From NCBI RefSeq assembly GCF_900475885.1, contig NZ_LS483429.1, forward strand, positions 434,001 to 498,000: a stretch of 64,000 nucleotides of DNA, given 5' to 3'. The notes under the pieces were generated by a model that searched no databases, was not told the DNA's origin, and saw only the letters and a program-made list of their open reading frames with translations. Positions 16,800 through 27,281 of this stretch are shown here, piece by piece. This DNA comes from Haemophilus aegyptius (GTDB taxonomy: Bacteria > Pseudomonadota > Gammaproteobacteria > Enterobacterales > Pasteurellaceae). How positions within the stretch are numbered: position 1 is the stretch's first letter; every line of letters begins with the position of its first letter. A program made the translations under genes and the position numbers.

Positions 16800-18098
16800 T
16801 TATGCTTGTGGATTCATAATTTCATCGAATGAAGAAACTTTTTCTGTTACTTGTGCTTTTGCAAGTACTGCATCAACAGCTTGTTCTTCCAATACTACGT
16901 TACGAATATTATTCATTAACTCTTCGTTTTTGCTGTAATATTCCACAACTTCTGCTGGCTGCTCATAAGCTGATGCAATATCTGCAATCATTGCTTTGGC
17001 GCGTTCTTCATCAGCTTTTAATTCATTAGATTTAATCACTTCAGAGAATAATAAACCCACTTGAACACGACGAGTTGCTTCAGCTTCAAATAATTCACGT
17101 GGTAACTGTGCAGTTTGTTGTGCATTACCGCCAAAACGTTGAGCTGCTTGATTGCGTAATACATTAATTTCTTCTTCTACTGCAGAAGCTGGCACATCAA
17201 TCGGATTTTGTTCAATTAAACCATTGATTACTTGTTGTTTAACACGAGAAACTAACGCATTTTTCAATTCACGTTCCATATTTTTACGGATTTCTGCACG
17301 CAAATCAGCAACAGACTTAGTATTAGGACCAAATTTAGCAACAAATTCATCTGTTAATTCAGGCAACACCATATTTTCGATTTTTTTCAAAGTGATCGCA
17401 AATTTTGCTGCTTTACCTTTCAAGTTTTCTGCGTGGTATTCCGCTGGGAAAGTCACATCAATATCAAATTGCTCACCTGCTTTATGACCAACAATTCCTT
17501 CTTCAAAACCTGGAATCATACGACCTTGACCCATAAATAATACGAAGTCAGTAGCTTTACCACCTTCAAATTCTTCGCCATCTACAGAGCCAACAAAATC
17601 AATAGTGACACGATCATCTGCTTTTACAACATCTTGACTTTCAGCCCAAGTAGCTTGTTGTTTACGTAACACATCGATCATTTTATCAATGTCAGCTTCC
17701 GTGATTTCAACAGTTGGTTTTTCAACTTTGATATTTTCTAAACCTTGTAATTTAACTTCTGGATAAACCTCGAAAGTTGCAGTGAAAACTAAGTCTTTAC
17801 CTTCTTCAAAAGTTTCAATAGCAAAAGTTGGACGACCTGCAATATTAATTTTTTCTGCAATAACAGCATCAAAAAAATGACGTGGTAATAAATCGTTTAA
17901 TACATCTTGACGAATTGACGCACCAAAACGTTGTTCAATGATATGGGCAGGCACATGACCTTTACGGAAACCATCTACGCGCACATTTTTTGCAGCACGT
18001 TTAAATTCTTCACGAACGGCTTTAGAGACAATTTCAGTTGGAACGGTAATCGCTACGCGGCGTTCTAAACCTTGAGTTGTTTCAATATTTAATGACAT
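16800..18098 (-). CDS. tig: Trigger factor chaperone
   Basis: Trigger factor binds at the ribosome exit tunnel and holds nascent chains. The 432 residues have the N-terminal ribosome-binding domain with signature GFRKGHVP (family GFRxGxxP) around residue 44, the FKBP-type PPIase domain (about 150-245; [27 protein letters not shown]) and the C-terminal helical cradle. Length matches E. coli (432). It leads the tig-clpP-clpX cluster on the minus strand and is divergent from the haemoglobin receptor gene. Confidence 0.97.
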   Translation of the reverse strand: MSLNIETTQGLERRVAITVPTEIVSKAVREEFKRAAKNVRVDGFRKGHVPAHIIEQRFGASIRQDVLNDLLPRHFFDAVIAEKINIAGRPTFAIETFEEGKDLVFTATFEVYPEVKLQGLENIKVEKPTVEITEADIDKMIDVLRKQQATWAESQDVVKADDRVTIDFVGSVDGEEFEGGKATDFVLFMGQGRMIPGFEEGIVGHKAGEQFDIDVTFPAEYHAENLKGKAAKFAITLKKIENMVLPELTDEFVAKFGPNTKSVADLRAEIRKNMERELKNALVSRVKQQVINGLIEQNPIDVPASAVEEEINVLRNQAAQRFGGNAQQTAQLPRELFEAEATRRVQVGLLFSEVIKSNELKADEERAKAMIADIASAYEQPAEVVEYYSKNEELMNNIRNVVLEEQAVDAVLAKAQVTEKVSSFDEIMNPQA

Positions 18099-18361
18099 TT
18101 GTTACCTCAATTAATTTGCACTCGGTCAAATCCACACCGAACACGTTTGTTAAATAAAAAGACGCTCAATTATAACGAAAGAAATCTACGCAGTCGATAA
18201 AAGAGTGATTAAAAATTAAATTTTGATGATTTTAAAATACGACTTACAAACAAAAGTGCGGTTAAAATGATTTTCTTTTATGCTCATATAAAGCAATTAG
18301 GATTTTGTACTTATTATACTTTTTTTTGATATTGATTAAATAAATTCAATTATTTAATATG
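18099..18361. other. tig to hgp intergenic region
   Basis: AT-rich divergent spacer. It contains one USS near 18255-18263 and the upstream half of the receptor promoter. No open frame or RNA structure is evident. Confidence 0.6.
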
Positions 18362-18380
18362 TATAATAATTATTATCATT
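18362..18380 (+). promoter_or_regulatory. Fur box overlapping the receptor -10
   Basis: ATAATAATTATTATCATT is a close match to the Fur operator made of NAT(A/T)AT-type repeats. It includes a TATAAT (18362-18367) about 30 bases before the ATG, so iron-loaded Fur would block the promoter. This fits a haem-acquisition gene. Confidence 0.65.
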
Positions 18381-18398
18381 AAAAAAATAAGGAAACCT

Positions 18399-21300
18399 AT
18401 GACCAACTTTAAATTCAGCCTGCTTGCTTGCTCTATTGCATTTGCATTAAATGCAAGCACAGTCTATGCTGCCCAACCAACCAACCAACCAACCAACCAA
18501 CCAACCAACCAACCAACCAACCAACCAACCAACCAACCAACCAACCAACCAACCAACCAACCAAAATAGTAATGTTTCTGAACAACTAGAACAAATTAAT
18601 GTTTCAGGCTCATCAGAAAATATTAATATCAAAGAGAAAAAAGTCGGGGAAACCCAAATTTCAGCCAAAAAATTAGCGAAACAGCAGGCGTCTGATTCTC
18701 GAGATCTCGTTCGCTATGAAACAGGTATTACGGTGGTTGAAACAGGTAGAACGGGCGCAAGTGGTTATGCTGTTCGAGGGGTTGATGAAAACCGTGTGGG
18801 TATTATGGTTGATGGACTTCGTCAAGCTGAAACCTTAAGCTCTCAAGGATTTAAGGAGTTATTTGAAGGCTATGGCAATTTTAATAATACTCGTAATAGC
18901 ATTGAAATTGAAAATGTAAAACAGGCAACAATTACAAAAGGTGCTGACTCCTTAAAATCTGGTAGTGGCGCATTGGGTGGCTCTGTTATATTTGAAACTA
19001 AAGATGCTCGAGATTATCTGCTAGATAAAGATTATTATCTTTCCTATAAACGTGGCTATCAAACAATGAATAATCAAAACCTTAAGACACTTACATTAGC
19101 AGGACGTTCTAAAAAATTTGATATTTTAGTCGTTGATACAACGCGTGATGGGCACGAAATAGAAAACTACGATTATAAAATTTATCCCAACAAACAGGCT
19201 GATTTAAGTGCGGTTGGTCCTACCCGTGAAAAAGCTGATCCGTATCAAATTACCCGCCAAAGCACATTAATAAAACTGGGCTTTCAGCCTAATGAAAACC
19301 ATCGCTTGAGTGTGGCATTAGATGATTCTACTTTAGAAACAAAGGGTATAGATTTGTCTTACGCTCTTAGACCATATAGTACAGCTAACAATGAAAAATA
19401 CGGTGAGCGTATTATTAACGATCAATCCAAACGAAAAAATATTCAATTTAGTTATGAAAATTTCAGTCAAACGCCTTTTTGGGATCATATTAAACTAAGT
19501 TATTCTTCACAAAAAATCACCAATAAAGCACGTTCTGATGAATATTGTCATCAATCCACTTGTCCTGGTGTAAGTAATCCGCAAGGGTTAAAGTTAGTGG
19601 AAAAGGATGGCGTTTATAGCATTGTCGATAAAAATGGAGGTGAATTTAAAAGCGTAGAAGCTGGCTATTATCGTAAATTTAAGAATAATAAGGATGAAGA
19701 TGTTGATAATGATATAGATTCCTCTGGAGGCTCACTTGATTCGGTCTTAATTGATTGCGAAAAATTAAATTGTGAAGGTAAAAAATTTCGGGTTTTTGTT
19801 GAAAAAGATAAAGATGGGAATGATAAATATGAGTATGAAAACCGAGATATTACCACTGAAACCTTAAATGGTAAAAAATATGGAAAAATTCCACTGAAAA
19901 AGGGAGAGAAGCCACTCTGGACTGGTGGGCCTCTACAAGAAGAATCCGCACGTTTTTTATTCCCAAAAAGCTCAGGATACAGCAACGACTTCTATAATGA
20001 TCGCGATTTAAATACACATACCAAACAAATTAAACTCGATCTTGATAAAGAGTTTAATCTAGGGAGCACTCAACACAGTTTAAAATATGGTGGTTTTTAT
20101 GAAAAAACACTGAAGAATATGGTCAATAACGAAGGCTATACCGCTGCAAATGTGCAATGGTGGGCTGACTATTTTTTCTGTAATAAAGCTGTGGACGGCA
20201 CATTCCCTATTGAACGTAAGCCAGCACCTGGTTATAGTGCACATAGATGTGCTTTAATGAATTATGAAAACTACAAGTACACTTATTTAATCCCTGTTAC
20301 CACTAAAAATAATGTGTTGTATTTTGGAGATAATGTGCAACTTACCTCTTGGCTAGGGCTAGATTTAAATTATCGCTATGACCACGTAAAATATTTACCT
20401 GGCTATGATGAAAAAACTCCCATTCCAGGTGGCTTAATTGCAGGAATATTTGTACCTTTTGATGAAAAAGATGTTGTTTATAGCACGTATATTCCTGCAG
20501 GATATAAGGATTGTCGCTATAACACTGATTGTTATAAAAATAATGTGAAAAAAAATCTTGCACTGCTATTACGCAAAACTGACTATAAACATCATTCTTA
20601 CAATTTAGCGTTAAATCTTGATCCCACAGATTGGCTTCGTGTACAGCTTAAATACGCCAATGGTTTTCGTGCGCCAACCTCTGATGAAATTTATATGACA
20701 TTCAAGCATCAAGATTTTTCCATTCAGCCTAACACGGATTTAAAAGCTGAAACCTCTAAAACAAAAGAAGTCGCATTCACTTTTTATAAAAACAGCAGTT
20801 ATATTACGTTAAATGCATTCCAAAACGATTACCGTAATTTTATTGACTTAGTAGAAGTAGGATCACGTCCTATTGAAGGAGGCTATGCTATCACTTATCC
20901 GTTCCATCAGAACCAAAATCGAGATCGAGCAAGAGTCAGAGGTATCGAAATTGCTTCACGTCTAGAAATGGGCGATTTGTTTGAAAAACTACAAGGATTC
21001 CATTTAGGCTATAAATTTACCTATCAAAAAGGAAGAATTAAAGACAATGGATTAAATCCAAAATATAAAGAATTTTTGGATTTGAATAAAGCTGAACATC
21101 CAGAATACGAAGCCATTGCTCGTAAACCTCAACCAATGAATGCCTTACAACCAACCACATCGGTATACAATATTGGCTATGATGCACCAAGCAGAAAATG
21201 GGGAATGGATGTGTATATCACTAATGTTGCAGCCAAAAAAGCAAAAGACAGCTTTAATTCTCAATGGACAAGTATGGTTAAACGAAAAGAAAAGATTTAT

Positions 21301-21606
21301 GGCAGTGAAACAGATGTACCAGCTTCAAAAGCAAACGGCAAAGAAGTAAAAGATTCTCGCGGATTATGGCGTAATAATCGCTATACAGTGATCGATACGA
21401 TTGCCTATTGGAAACCAATTAAAAATCTTACATTTACCGCTGGTGTGTATAATTTAACCAATAAAAAATATCTCACTTGGGACTCTGCTCGCTCTATTCG
21501 ACATCTTGGCACCATTAACCGAGTAAAAACAGCAACTGGTGAAGGCTTAAACCGCTTTTATGCACCAGGCAGAAATTACAGAATGTCTGTTCAGTTTGAG
21601 TTTTAA
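18399..21606 (+). pseudogene. TonB-dependent haemoglobin/haemoglobin-haptoglobin receptor, phase-OFF
   Basis: The gene encodes an Hgp-family outer-membrane receptor that takes haem from haemoglobin or its haptoglobin complex using TonB energy. The ATG at 18399 begins a signal peptide ([20 protein letters not shown], ending VYAA), then enters 23 CCAA repeats (18473-18564). In this DNA that frame hits TAG at 18567-18569 after 56 codons. The body runs in the next frame (open from 18451 to 21606): TonB-box region [10 protein letters not shown], plug domain (SGYAVRGVDENRVGIMVDGL), a 22-stranded barrel and terminal SVQFEF. Losing one repeat or gaining two would restore the frame. I therefore treat it as a reversibly silenced gene, not dead. 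Which Hgp paralogue it is cannot be decided here. Confidence 0.93.
18473..18564 (+). repeat. CCAA tetranucleotide repeat, 23 units
   Basis: Ninety-two bases of perfect CCAA, encoding Gln-Pro-Thr-Asn in any frame. Slipped-strand mispairing changes the copy number and switches the receptor gene on or off. Confidence 0.98.
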
Positions 21607-21617
21607 TACTATGTAAA

Positions 21618-21648
21618 AATAATCCGCACATTTTACGTGCGGATTATT
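21618..21648 (+). terminator. Receptor gene terminator
   Basis: AATAATCCGCAC (21618-21629) and its exact complement (21637-21648) form a 12-bp stem with a 7-base loop, just after the receptor stop. It resembles a USS hairpin but the core is altered. Confidence 0.75.
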
Positions 21649-21659
21649 GTTTAAAGGAT

Positions 21660-21776
21660 TTAAATATCATTACCCTGTCTAAATTCTGCTTTAAATAACT
21701 CTTCTAATTGCCCAAAATAGAGCAACAAATCCTGCTCTCCTGCTGCGTAAGGAGCTATTTCATAAAGTTTTATACA
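21660..21776 (-). pseudogene. C-terminal remnant of a DUF3298/RsiV-like protein
   Basis: The minus strand reads a start-less frame of about 38 codons ending at TAA (21660-21662), containing YEIAPYAAGEQDLLLYFGQL. This resembles the conserved end of DUF3298 (RsiV-type) domains, where a Y-x-I-A-P-Y-A-x-G pattern is followed by an acidic helix. An in-frame stop precedes it and no ATG is available. Its 5' part seems to have been replaced by the operator and gene of the neighbouring ATPase. The family assignment is from motif memory and is tentative. Confidence 0.4.
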
Positions 21777-21804
21777 TTTTTATACATTAAACGTATAATT
21801 ATAC
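21771..21804 (+). promoter_or_regulatory. Palindromic operator/promoter of the ATPase gene
   Basis: Two TATACATT boxes spaced exactly 10 bases (21771 and 21781) precede a 12-base perfect palindrome GTATAATTATAC (21793-21804) that contains the -10 TATAAT (21794-21799). TATACA at 21771-21776 could be the -35. The pattern suggests a dedicated DNA-binding regulator. Confidence 0.5.
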
Positions 21805-21838
21805 ATAGAGAGTATAAAACAATATAAAGAGGCTAAAA

Positions 21839-22927
21839 ATGACACAGGTAGACCCGCTTTATTTCCCCCGTTCTGAATTAGCAGAGCGATTACTATCAAG
21901 CCTAAAAGACGGAATATTACACGCCATAACCCTTTTTGCTCCCCGTAGAATGGGAAAAACCCAATTCTTGCTTAATGACGTAAAGCCGAAAGCAGAGAAA
22001 TTAGGGTTTAATGTGTTCTATTTTAGTTTTATGGATAGGACTAGTAACGAATTGGGCCATGTTTTTACACGTGAGCTAATACACTTTCTTGATGTGGTGG
22101 ACGGCAAAACCAATAATTTGTTTGATAAACTAAAAGCCATTGACTTAATGGGCGTAGGCGTTGAATTACAAGATAAAAATCAAACTAAACTTGATGAATT
22201 AAGCCTTGTTCAGATTATTAATGCCATTACAGAATCTAGCGATAAACCTATTTTAATGTTACTTGATGAAATTCAAGAACTGGCAAGAGTGAGCCATACT
22301 ATAGGGTTAATCCGTTCATTGCGCACTGGTTTAGATATAAATCAACAAAAGATAAAAGTGATTTTCACAGGGAGTAGCACAAATGGATTGCGGGCAATGT
22401 TTAATGACAACAAAGCACCGTTTTTTCATTTTGCACACCCTTTAGATTTCCCAAATTTAGGCAAGAATTTTACTGATTTTCTAGCCGATATTTATCACAG
22501 TAGAACAGGGCAAGAAATCGACAAAAATCAATTTTATGAACTCTTTGAACGATTTAATTTTACCCCTCTTTATATGCGTTCAATTGCTCAAGATATGATT
22601 ATCAACCCGAATCTATCACTTAAACAAGCATCAGAATATAGGATTGCTCAAATGAGTGAATTAGGCGACAGTGTGAAGATATGGCGCGAATTAAGCTCAA
22701 TAGAACGGGAAATACTAAAGAGCGTTGTAAATGGCGAAAATGCGCTATATAGCAAAGAAAAACGCGCCTATTTTGCTAAAGCGTTAGGGATAGAAGATAT
22801 TAGCTCAAGCACAATACAAGGGAAAGTGCGAAAACTAGAAAGAAAAGAGCTGATTACACGTAACGCGAACGGCACAATAAAAATAAACAGCCCATATTTT
22901 CAAACGTGGATTAAGGAAAATAGCTAA
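21839..22927 (+). CDS. AAA-type P-loop ATPase with C-terminal winged-helix-like region, function unknown
   Basis: I do not recognise a named gene. The 362 residues open with YFPRSELAERLL and Walker A LFAPRRMGKTQ (about 33-43), the 'xPRRxGKT' style of archaeal-type ATPases (ATPase_2/STAND-related). Walker B is PILMLLDEIQEL (about 137-148) and a sensor-1-like segment is VIFTGSST. Residues about 280-360 resemble a winged helix, with SSIEREILKSVV and then a basic recognition-like stretch GKVRKLERKELI. A good AGAGG ribosome site precedes the ATG. No USS core lies inside. It stands alone between conserved neighbours and degraded gene tails, which suggests acquired DNA. Such proteins occur in mobile or defence contexts, but there is no partner here to support a role. 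Confidence 0.8.
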   Translation: MTQVDPLYFPRSELAERLLSSLKDGILHAITLFAPRRMGKTQFLLNDVKPKAEKLGFNVFYFSFMDRTSNELGHVFTRELIHFLDVVDGKTNNLFDKLKAIDLMGVGVELQDKNQTKLDELSLVQIINAITESSDKPILMLLDEIQELARVSHTIGLIRSLRTGLDINQQKIKVIFTGSSTNGLRAMFNDNKAPFFHFAHPLDFPNLGKNFTDFLADIYHSRTGQEIDKNQFYELFERFNFTPLYMRSIAQDMIINPNLSLKQASEYRIAQMSELGDSVKIWRELSSIEREILKSVVNGENALYSKEKRAYFAKALGIEDISSSTIQGKVRKLERKELITRNANGTIKINSPYFQTWIKENS

Positions 22928-23169
22928 GGCAAATATCAAACAATAAAGTGCGGTCAAAGAGATCGCATTTTTCTTTTTTGCTGGTGGCTTTAAGATGTTC
23001 AAAGTTTGATTTTAGACACTGGCAAATCATCATTTAGGGGTGCTTTCAAATTTGATTAAAAAAACAATCAAAAATCAATGAAAAAAATTTTTTAGTACCA
23101 TATTTTGTACCATAATTTTAATACTAAAAAAAAATAATATCCTTATTTTTATAGCATTAGGATTTAAAT
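22928..23169. other. AT-rich gap after the ATPase gene
   Basis: It contains one USS (about 22946-22954), then an AT-rich stretch where GTACCATA occurs twice (23095-23102 and 23107-23114) inside an inverted repeat TTTTTTAGTA (23088-23097) / TACTAAAAAA (23122-23131). This could be a terminator or an old element boundary. No gene is seen. Confidence 0.45.
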
Positions 23170-23326
23170 TCAACTCCCATTCCCCTCAGCCAATCCATAT
23201 AAACCCGCATAAATCCACGTAAACAATCCACCAGCAAAACCCAATGCGTAAGCTTCTTTATTATTGCGTATGGTAGATAAAGCACCGTAAACATTTGAAT
23301 TTATCGCTAGGATATAATATTTACCC
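23170..23326 (-). pseudogene. C-terminal tail of a lost membrane protein gene
   Basis: Immediately after mutS and on the same strand, a start-less frame overlapping the mutS stop reads about 50 codons to TGA (23170-23172). It contains [20 protein letters not shown] and AYALGFAGGLFTWIYAGLYG, a coherent hydrophobic segment with glycine-rich packing. No ATG starts it. It looks like the 3' end of a membrane-protein gene whose front was deleted up to mutS. The alternative 45-codon ATG frame in the same DNA is arginine-rich and looks spurious. Confidence 0.4.
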
Positions 23327-25906
23327 CACCATTTTCTTTAACTGATACAAATACGCCAAGGCTTGTTTAGGGCTTAAATCATCGGGATCCAGTTTTTCAA
23401 TAGCCTCTCTTAGTGCATCCGTTTCTTGTTCAAACAATAATTCGCCCTGATTGTGATTGGCTTCACGCAGCGCTTGAATTTGCTCTTCGACTGAATAGCT
23501 TGAGTTTTTTTCTAATTGTGTCAATTTCTGTTTTGCTAGTTTAATGACGGATTGTGGCACGCCTGCCAAAGCCGCGACTGCCAAACCATAACTTTTACTT
23601 GCTGCGCCATCTTGTACGGCGTGCATAAAGGCGATGGTGTTGTTATGCTCAAGAGCATCTAAATGAATATTCGCGATGCCTTCTAGCTGTTCTGGCAATG
23701 CGGTTAATTCAAAATAATGGGTGGCAAATAATGTAAGCGAGCGGATTTTTTTGGCTAACCATTCCGCACAAGCCCAAGCTAAGGATAAGCCATCATAAGT
23801 GGATGTGCCGCGTCCGATTTCATCAATAAGCACGAGACTTTGCGCAGTGGCTTGATGAAGAATATTTGCCATTTCAGTCATTTCCACCATAAAGGTTGAA
23901 CGCCCTGAGGCTAAATCATCAGACGCACCAATTCGAGTGAAAATACGATCAATCGGCCCAATTCGCGCGCTGTCTGCTGGCACAAAACTGCCGATATACG
24001 CCAGCAATGTAATTAATGCGGTCTGGCGCATATAAGTGCTTTTACCGCCCATATTTGGCCCAGTGATAACTAATAAATGACGATTGTGATTGAGTTCCAC
24101 TGGGTTGGCGATGAAAGGATCTTTCAATACTTGTTCCACAACAGGATGGCGACCATTTTCAATTTTCACGCTCACTTCATCACAGAATGTTGGCATAACG
24201 TAATTGAGGGTGTCTGCACGCTCGGCAAGATTGACCAATACATCCAATTCAGAAAGCGCGAGGCTCGCCAGTTGCAACGCGCCTAAGTGCGGTAATAATA
24301 AATCAAATAATTCATCGTAAAGTTGCTTTTCTAATGCTAACGCTGCGCCTTTTGATTTCAGCACTTTGTCTTCATATTCTTTGAGTTCGGGAATAATATA
24401 ACGCTCTGCATTTTTCAAGGTTTGGCGACGTACATAATGAATAGGCGCTTTATGCGCTTGCCCTTGGCTAATTTGAATGTAATAACCATGCACTGCATTA
24501 AAACCGATTTTTAGCGTATCAATGCCTGTGCTTTCACGCTCACGTTTTTCGAGATTTTCCAAATATTGAGTTGCGCCATCAGACAGCATACGCCATTCGT
24601 CCAACTCGGCATGGTAACCTTCAGCAATCACACCACCATCGCGAATTAAAAGCGGAGGCGTTTCAATCAATGCACGTTGCAATAAATCGCACTGCTCGCT
24701 GAAATCGGCAATTTGGCTGAAAAGTGCGGTTAAAAATAGCGGTGTTTTTTGTTGCACAATCGCGCGTAATGCTGGAATTTGTTCTAACGCCGTGCGCAAA
24801 CGAGTGAGATCGCGTGGACGAGCTGAACGTAGCGCAACACGCGCTAAAATACGCTCCATATCACCGACTAATTGCAAATAAGGCTGAAGTTCATCGACTA
24901 AATCAAAATTCAGAATTTCCGCAATCGCTTGTTGGCGTTGTTCTAATTTTTCCACATCACGAATAGGCTGATGAATCCAACGTTTCAATAAGCGACTGCC
25001 CATTGGCGTAACGCATTTATCCAATACAGACGCTAGCGTATTTTCTGTGCCACCCGCAAGATTTTGTGTTAATTCAAGATTTCTGCGCGTGGCGACATCT
25101 AACTGAATGCAGTCTTGATTTTGAATCAAGCTAATGCTTTGAATATGGGGTAATGCGGTACGTTGCGTTTCTTTTGCATATTGCAATAAACAACCAGCCG
25201 CACTTAAGCCTAGAGGGGATTTTTCCACACCAAAGGCACGTAAATCTTTTGTGCCAAATTGATGATTTAATAACGTAATGGCTGTGCTAAGTTCAAATTC
25301 CCAAATCGGGCGACGGCGTAATCCCTTACAATGTTCAATCGCAGCCATTTCATTAAATTCTTCACAATACAGCAATTCCACAGGTGCAATACGTTGTAAT
25401 TCCGCACGCAAAGTTTCTTTGTCCGCAGGTTCACAAAGCTGAAAACGGCCAGAGGTCATATCTAAAGTGGCTAATCCAAATTTTTCTTTTTCTTGATATA
25501 CCGCAGCAATCAGATTATCTTGGCGTTCAGGCAAAAGCGCTTCATCACTTACTGTCCCAGGTGTAACAATTCGCACAATTTGACGTTCCACTGGTCCTTT
25601 ACTCGTCGTTGGATCGCCAATCTGTTCGCAAATCGCCACAGATTCACCTAACTGCACTAATTTTGCTAAATAACCTTCCACCGCATGATAAGGCATTCCT
25701 GCCATCGGAATGGGCTGTCCTGCAGATTGACCTCGTTTCGTTAAAGAAATATCCAACAATGCCGCCGCTTTTTTCGCATCGTCATAAAACAACTCGTAAA
25801 AATCCCCCATGCGATAAAACAACAAAATATCTGGATTCTCCGCTTTGAGTTTTAGATATTGCTGCATCATTGGCGTATGTTGTTGGAAATTTTCTTCGGA
25901 AATCAT
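23321..25906 (-). CDS. mutS: DNA mismatch repair protein MutS
   Basis: MutS recognises mismatches and, with MutL, starts repair. The 861 residues contain the mismatch-wedge motif DFYELF with Phe36 and Glu38, the clamp and lever domains, the ATPase with GPNMGGKST, the signature [12 protein letters not shown], Walker [27 protein letters not shown], and the C-terminal helix-turn-helix ending QLKKMVG. Length is close to E. coli (853). A working mutS matters here because repeat tracts such as the CCAA array are controlled by slippage. Confidence 0.98.
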   Translation of the reverse strand: MISEENFQQHTPMMQQYLKLKAENPDILLFYRMGDFYELFYDDAKKAAALLDISLTKRGQSAGQPIPMAGMPYHAVEGYLAKLVQLGESVAICEQIGDPTTSKGPVERQIVRIVTPGTVSDEALLPERQDNLIAAVYQEKEKFGLATLDMTSGRFQLCEPADKETLRAELQRIAPVELLYCEEFNEMAAIEHCKGLRRRPIWEFELSTAITLLNHQFGTKDLRAFGVEKSPLGLSAAGCLLQYAKETQRTALPHIQSISLIQNQDCIQLDVATRRNLELTQNLAGGTENTLASVLDKCVTPMGSRLLKRWIHQPIRDVEKLEQRQQAIAEILNFDLVDELQPYLQLVGDMERILARVALRSARPRDLTRLRTALEQIPALRAIVQQKTPLFLTALFSQIADFSEQCDLLQRALIETPPLLIRDGGVIAEGYHAELDEWRMLSDGATQYLENLEKRERESTGIDTLKIGFNAVHGYYIQISQGQAHKAPIHYVRRQTLKNAERYIIPELKEYEDKVLKSKGAALALEKQLYDELFDLLLPHLGALQLASLALSELDVLVNLAERADTLNYVMPTFCDEVSVKIENGRHPVVEQVLKDPFIANPVELNHNRHLLVITGPNMGGKSTYMRQTALITLLAYIGSFVPADSARIGPIDRIFTRIGASDDLASGRSTFMVEMTEMANILHQATAQSLVLIDEIGRGTSTYDGLSLAWACAEWLAKKIRSLTLFATHYFELTALPEQLEGIANIHLDALEHNNTIAFMHAVQDGAASKSYGLAVAALAGVPQSVIKLAKQKLTQLEKNSSYSVEEQIQALREANHNQGELLFEQETDALREAIEKLDPDDLSPKQALAYLYQLKKMVG

Positions 25907-25986
25907 CTAATTACCTGCTTTGAAACTGAATAAAGATAGGTTTTGTGGCTGTTATTTTAGGTGCCGAAAGGGGAAAAAGCCAGATA

Positions 25987-26031
25987 AAAAAGTGCGGTAA
26001 AAATTTGTTGAGATTTTTTACCGCACTTTTT
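25987..26031 (-). terminator. nlpD-side inverted USS hairpin
   Basis: AAAAAGTGCGGTAAAAA and a matching TTTTTTACCGCACTTTTT form a long stem around an 8-10 base loop, directly after the nlpD stop and before mutS. Confidence 0.7.
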
Positions 26032-26040
26032 ACAGGAAGA

Positions 26041-27258
26041 TTAACGTCTTGGGAGGTAACGTACTGGATCTACTGATTTGCCTTTGTAACGAACTTCAAA
26101 ATGGAGTTTTACAGCATTCGTGCCAGAACTTCCCATTTTGGCGATGTCTTGACCTGCTTTGACTTCTTGTTGATCGACGACAAGAATTTTGTCGTTATGC
26201 GCATAGGCACTTAAAAAATCATCATTATGTTTGATGATAATTAAATTACCGTAACCACGTAAAGCATTGCCTGCATACACTACTCGCCCTGCTGCAGCCG
26301 CTTTTACAGCTTGTCCTCGTGAACCACTAATATCAATTCCTTTGTTACCGCCATCTGTGCTTGAGAAACCTTGGATGATATTACCTGAAGTCGGCCATTG
26401 CCACGCAACATTTGAGGCGATTGGCGCAACGACATTGGAATTAATTGGTGTGCTATTCGCATTATTTACAGATGATGTAACCTGTGTTGATGAAGTTGCC
26501 ACAGGTACACTAGACGATGTGCCAGCCTCTGATTTAATGGGGCCAATAATAGTACCGTCAGATCCTATTTGAGTACCGTTTGCGCCTGGAGTATAAGTGA
26601 CTGCAGGTTTAACTGGCATTGCTGTTGATGCTGTGACTGCAGGTTGTTTTACAGAAACCGTTGTAGTAACCGTTTTTGTGCTACAATTAGAAATCTTTAA
26701 AACTTGCCCTAAACTTAAATTATAAGGTTCGGATAGGTTATTCAACGCCGCCAATTCTTTTACATCAATCCCCGCCAAGTAAGCGATTAAGAACATTGTA
26801 TCGCCTTTGTTTACTTTATAGGTATTGCCTTTGTAAGAGCCTTTTGAGATTTTGCTGTAATCTGGCACATTGGTATTTGGATTACGTGGGATATTAATAT
26901 GCTGTCCATCTACACAATCAGCGACTGTTTTGGTAACTGTTTTTGTTTGTACTGTCGGTGCGCTAACTACGGTTTTCGGAGAGGGTTGAAATGCAGGTTG
27001 TGCAGGTGCTGTTGGCATTGTTGGTTGTTGATTAATCGGTTGAAAATTTGGTTGTGGCGTGACCATATTTCCGATTGTAGGTAATGAATTTTTTTGAATT
27101 TCAGGTTGCCAAGCACCACCTACATTACTGCCATTTACAGATTGCATTACACTAGGGGAAAAATTTCCATCTGCATCAGAAATAGGTGCAGGAAAATTAG
27201 AGGTACAAGCCGATAATACAACAAGACTCAAAGGGAGTAAGAGAAATGATTTTTTCAT
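26041..27258 (-). CDS. nlpD: Lipoprotein NlpD/LppB, LysM and LytM-like murein hydrolase activator
   Basis: NlpD activates the septal amidase AmiC during cell separation. In H. influenzae it is the antigenic lipoprotein B. The 405 residues start with a signal peptide ending LSAC, followed by a Pro/Gln/Thr-rich linker, a LysM domain (about 147-193, YKVNKGDTMFLIAYLAG) and a C-terminal LytM domain (about 285-405) ending RYKGKSVDPVRYLPRR. The first LytM zinc ligand is replaced: the site reads GNKGIDISG, so the domain is probably catalytically dead, as in other NlpDs. Next to it lies a short paralogue of its N-terminus. Confidence 0.95.
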   Translation of the reverse strand: MKKSFLLLPLSLVVLSACTSNFPAPISDADGNFSPSVMQSVNGSNVGGAWQPEIQKNSLPTIGNMVTPQPNFQPINQQPTMPTAPAQPAFQPSPKTVVSAPTVQTKTVTKTVADCVDGQHINIPRNPNTNVPDYSKISKGSYKGNTYKVNKGDTMFLIAYLAGIDVKELAALNNLSEPYNLSLGQVLKISNCSTKTVTTTVSVKQPAVTASTAMPVKPAVTYTPGANGTQIGSDGTIIGPIKSEAGTSSSVPVATSSTQVTSSVNNANSTPINSNVVAPIASNVAWQWPTSGNIIQGFSSTDGGNKGIDISGSRGQAVKAAAAGRVVYAGNALRGYGNLIIIKHNDDFLSAYAHNDKILVVDQQEVKAGQDIAKMGSSGTNAVKLHFEVRYKGKSVDPVRYLPRR

Positions 27259-27281
27259 AGTTATTCCTTATTGTTCCGTTA

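Noticed and set aside
18451-18470. ATG at 18451 as the receptor start
   Set aside because: It gives no signal peptide and appears only because the repeat count is out of frame; the true start is 18399.
18473-18564. CRISPR-like repeat array
   Set aside because: It is a pure tetranucleotide repeat without spacers.
18447-18668. Minus-strand frame encoding repeated Gly-Trp-Leu-Val
   Set aside because: It is the antisense reading of the CCAA array and not a gene.
23157-23294. 45-codon ATG frame rich in arginine after mutS
   Set aside because: An overlapping frame in the same strand reads a much more protein-like membrane tail.
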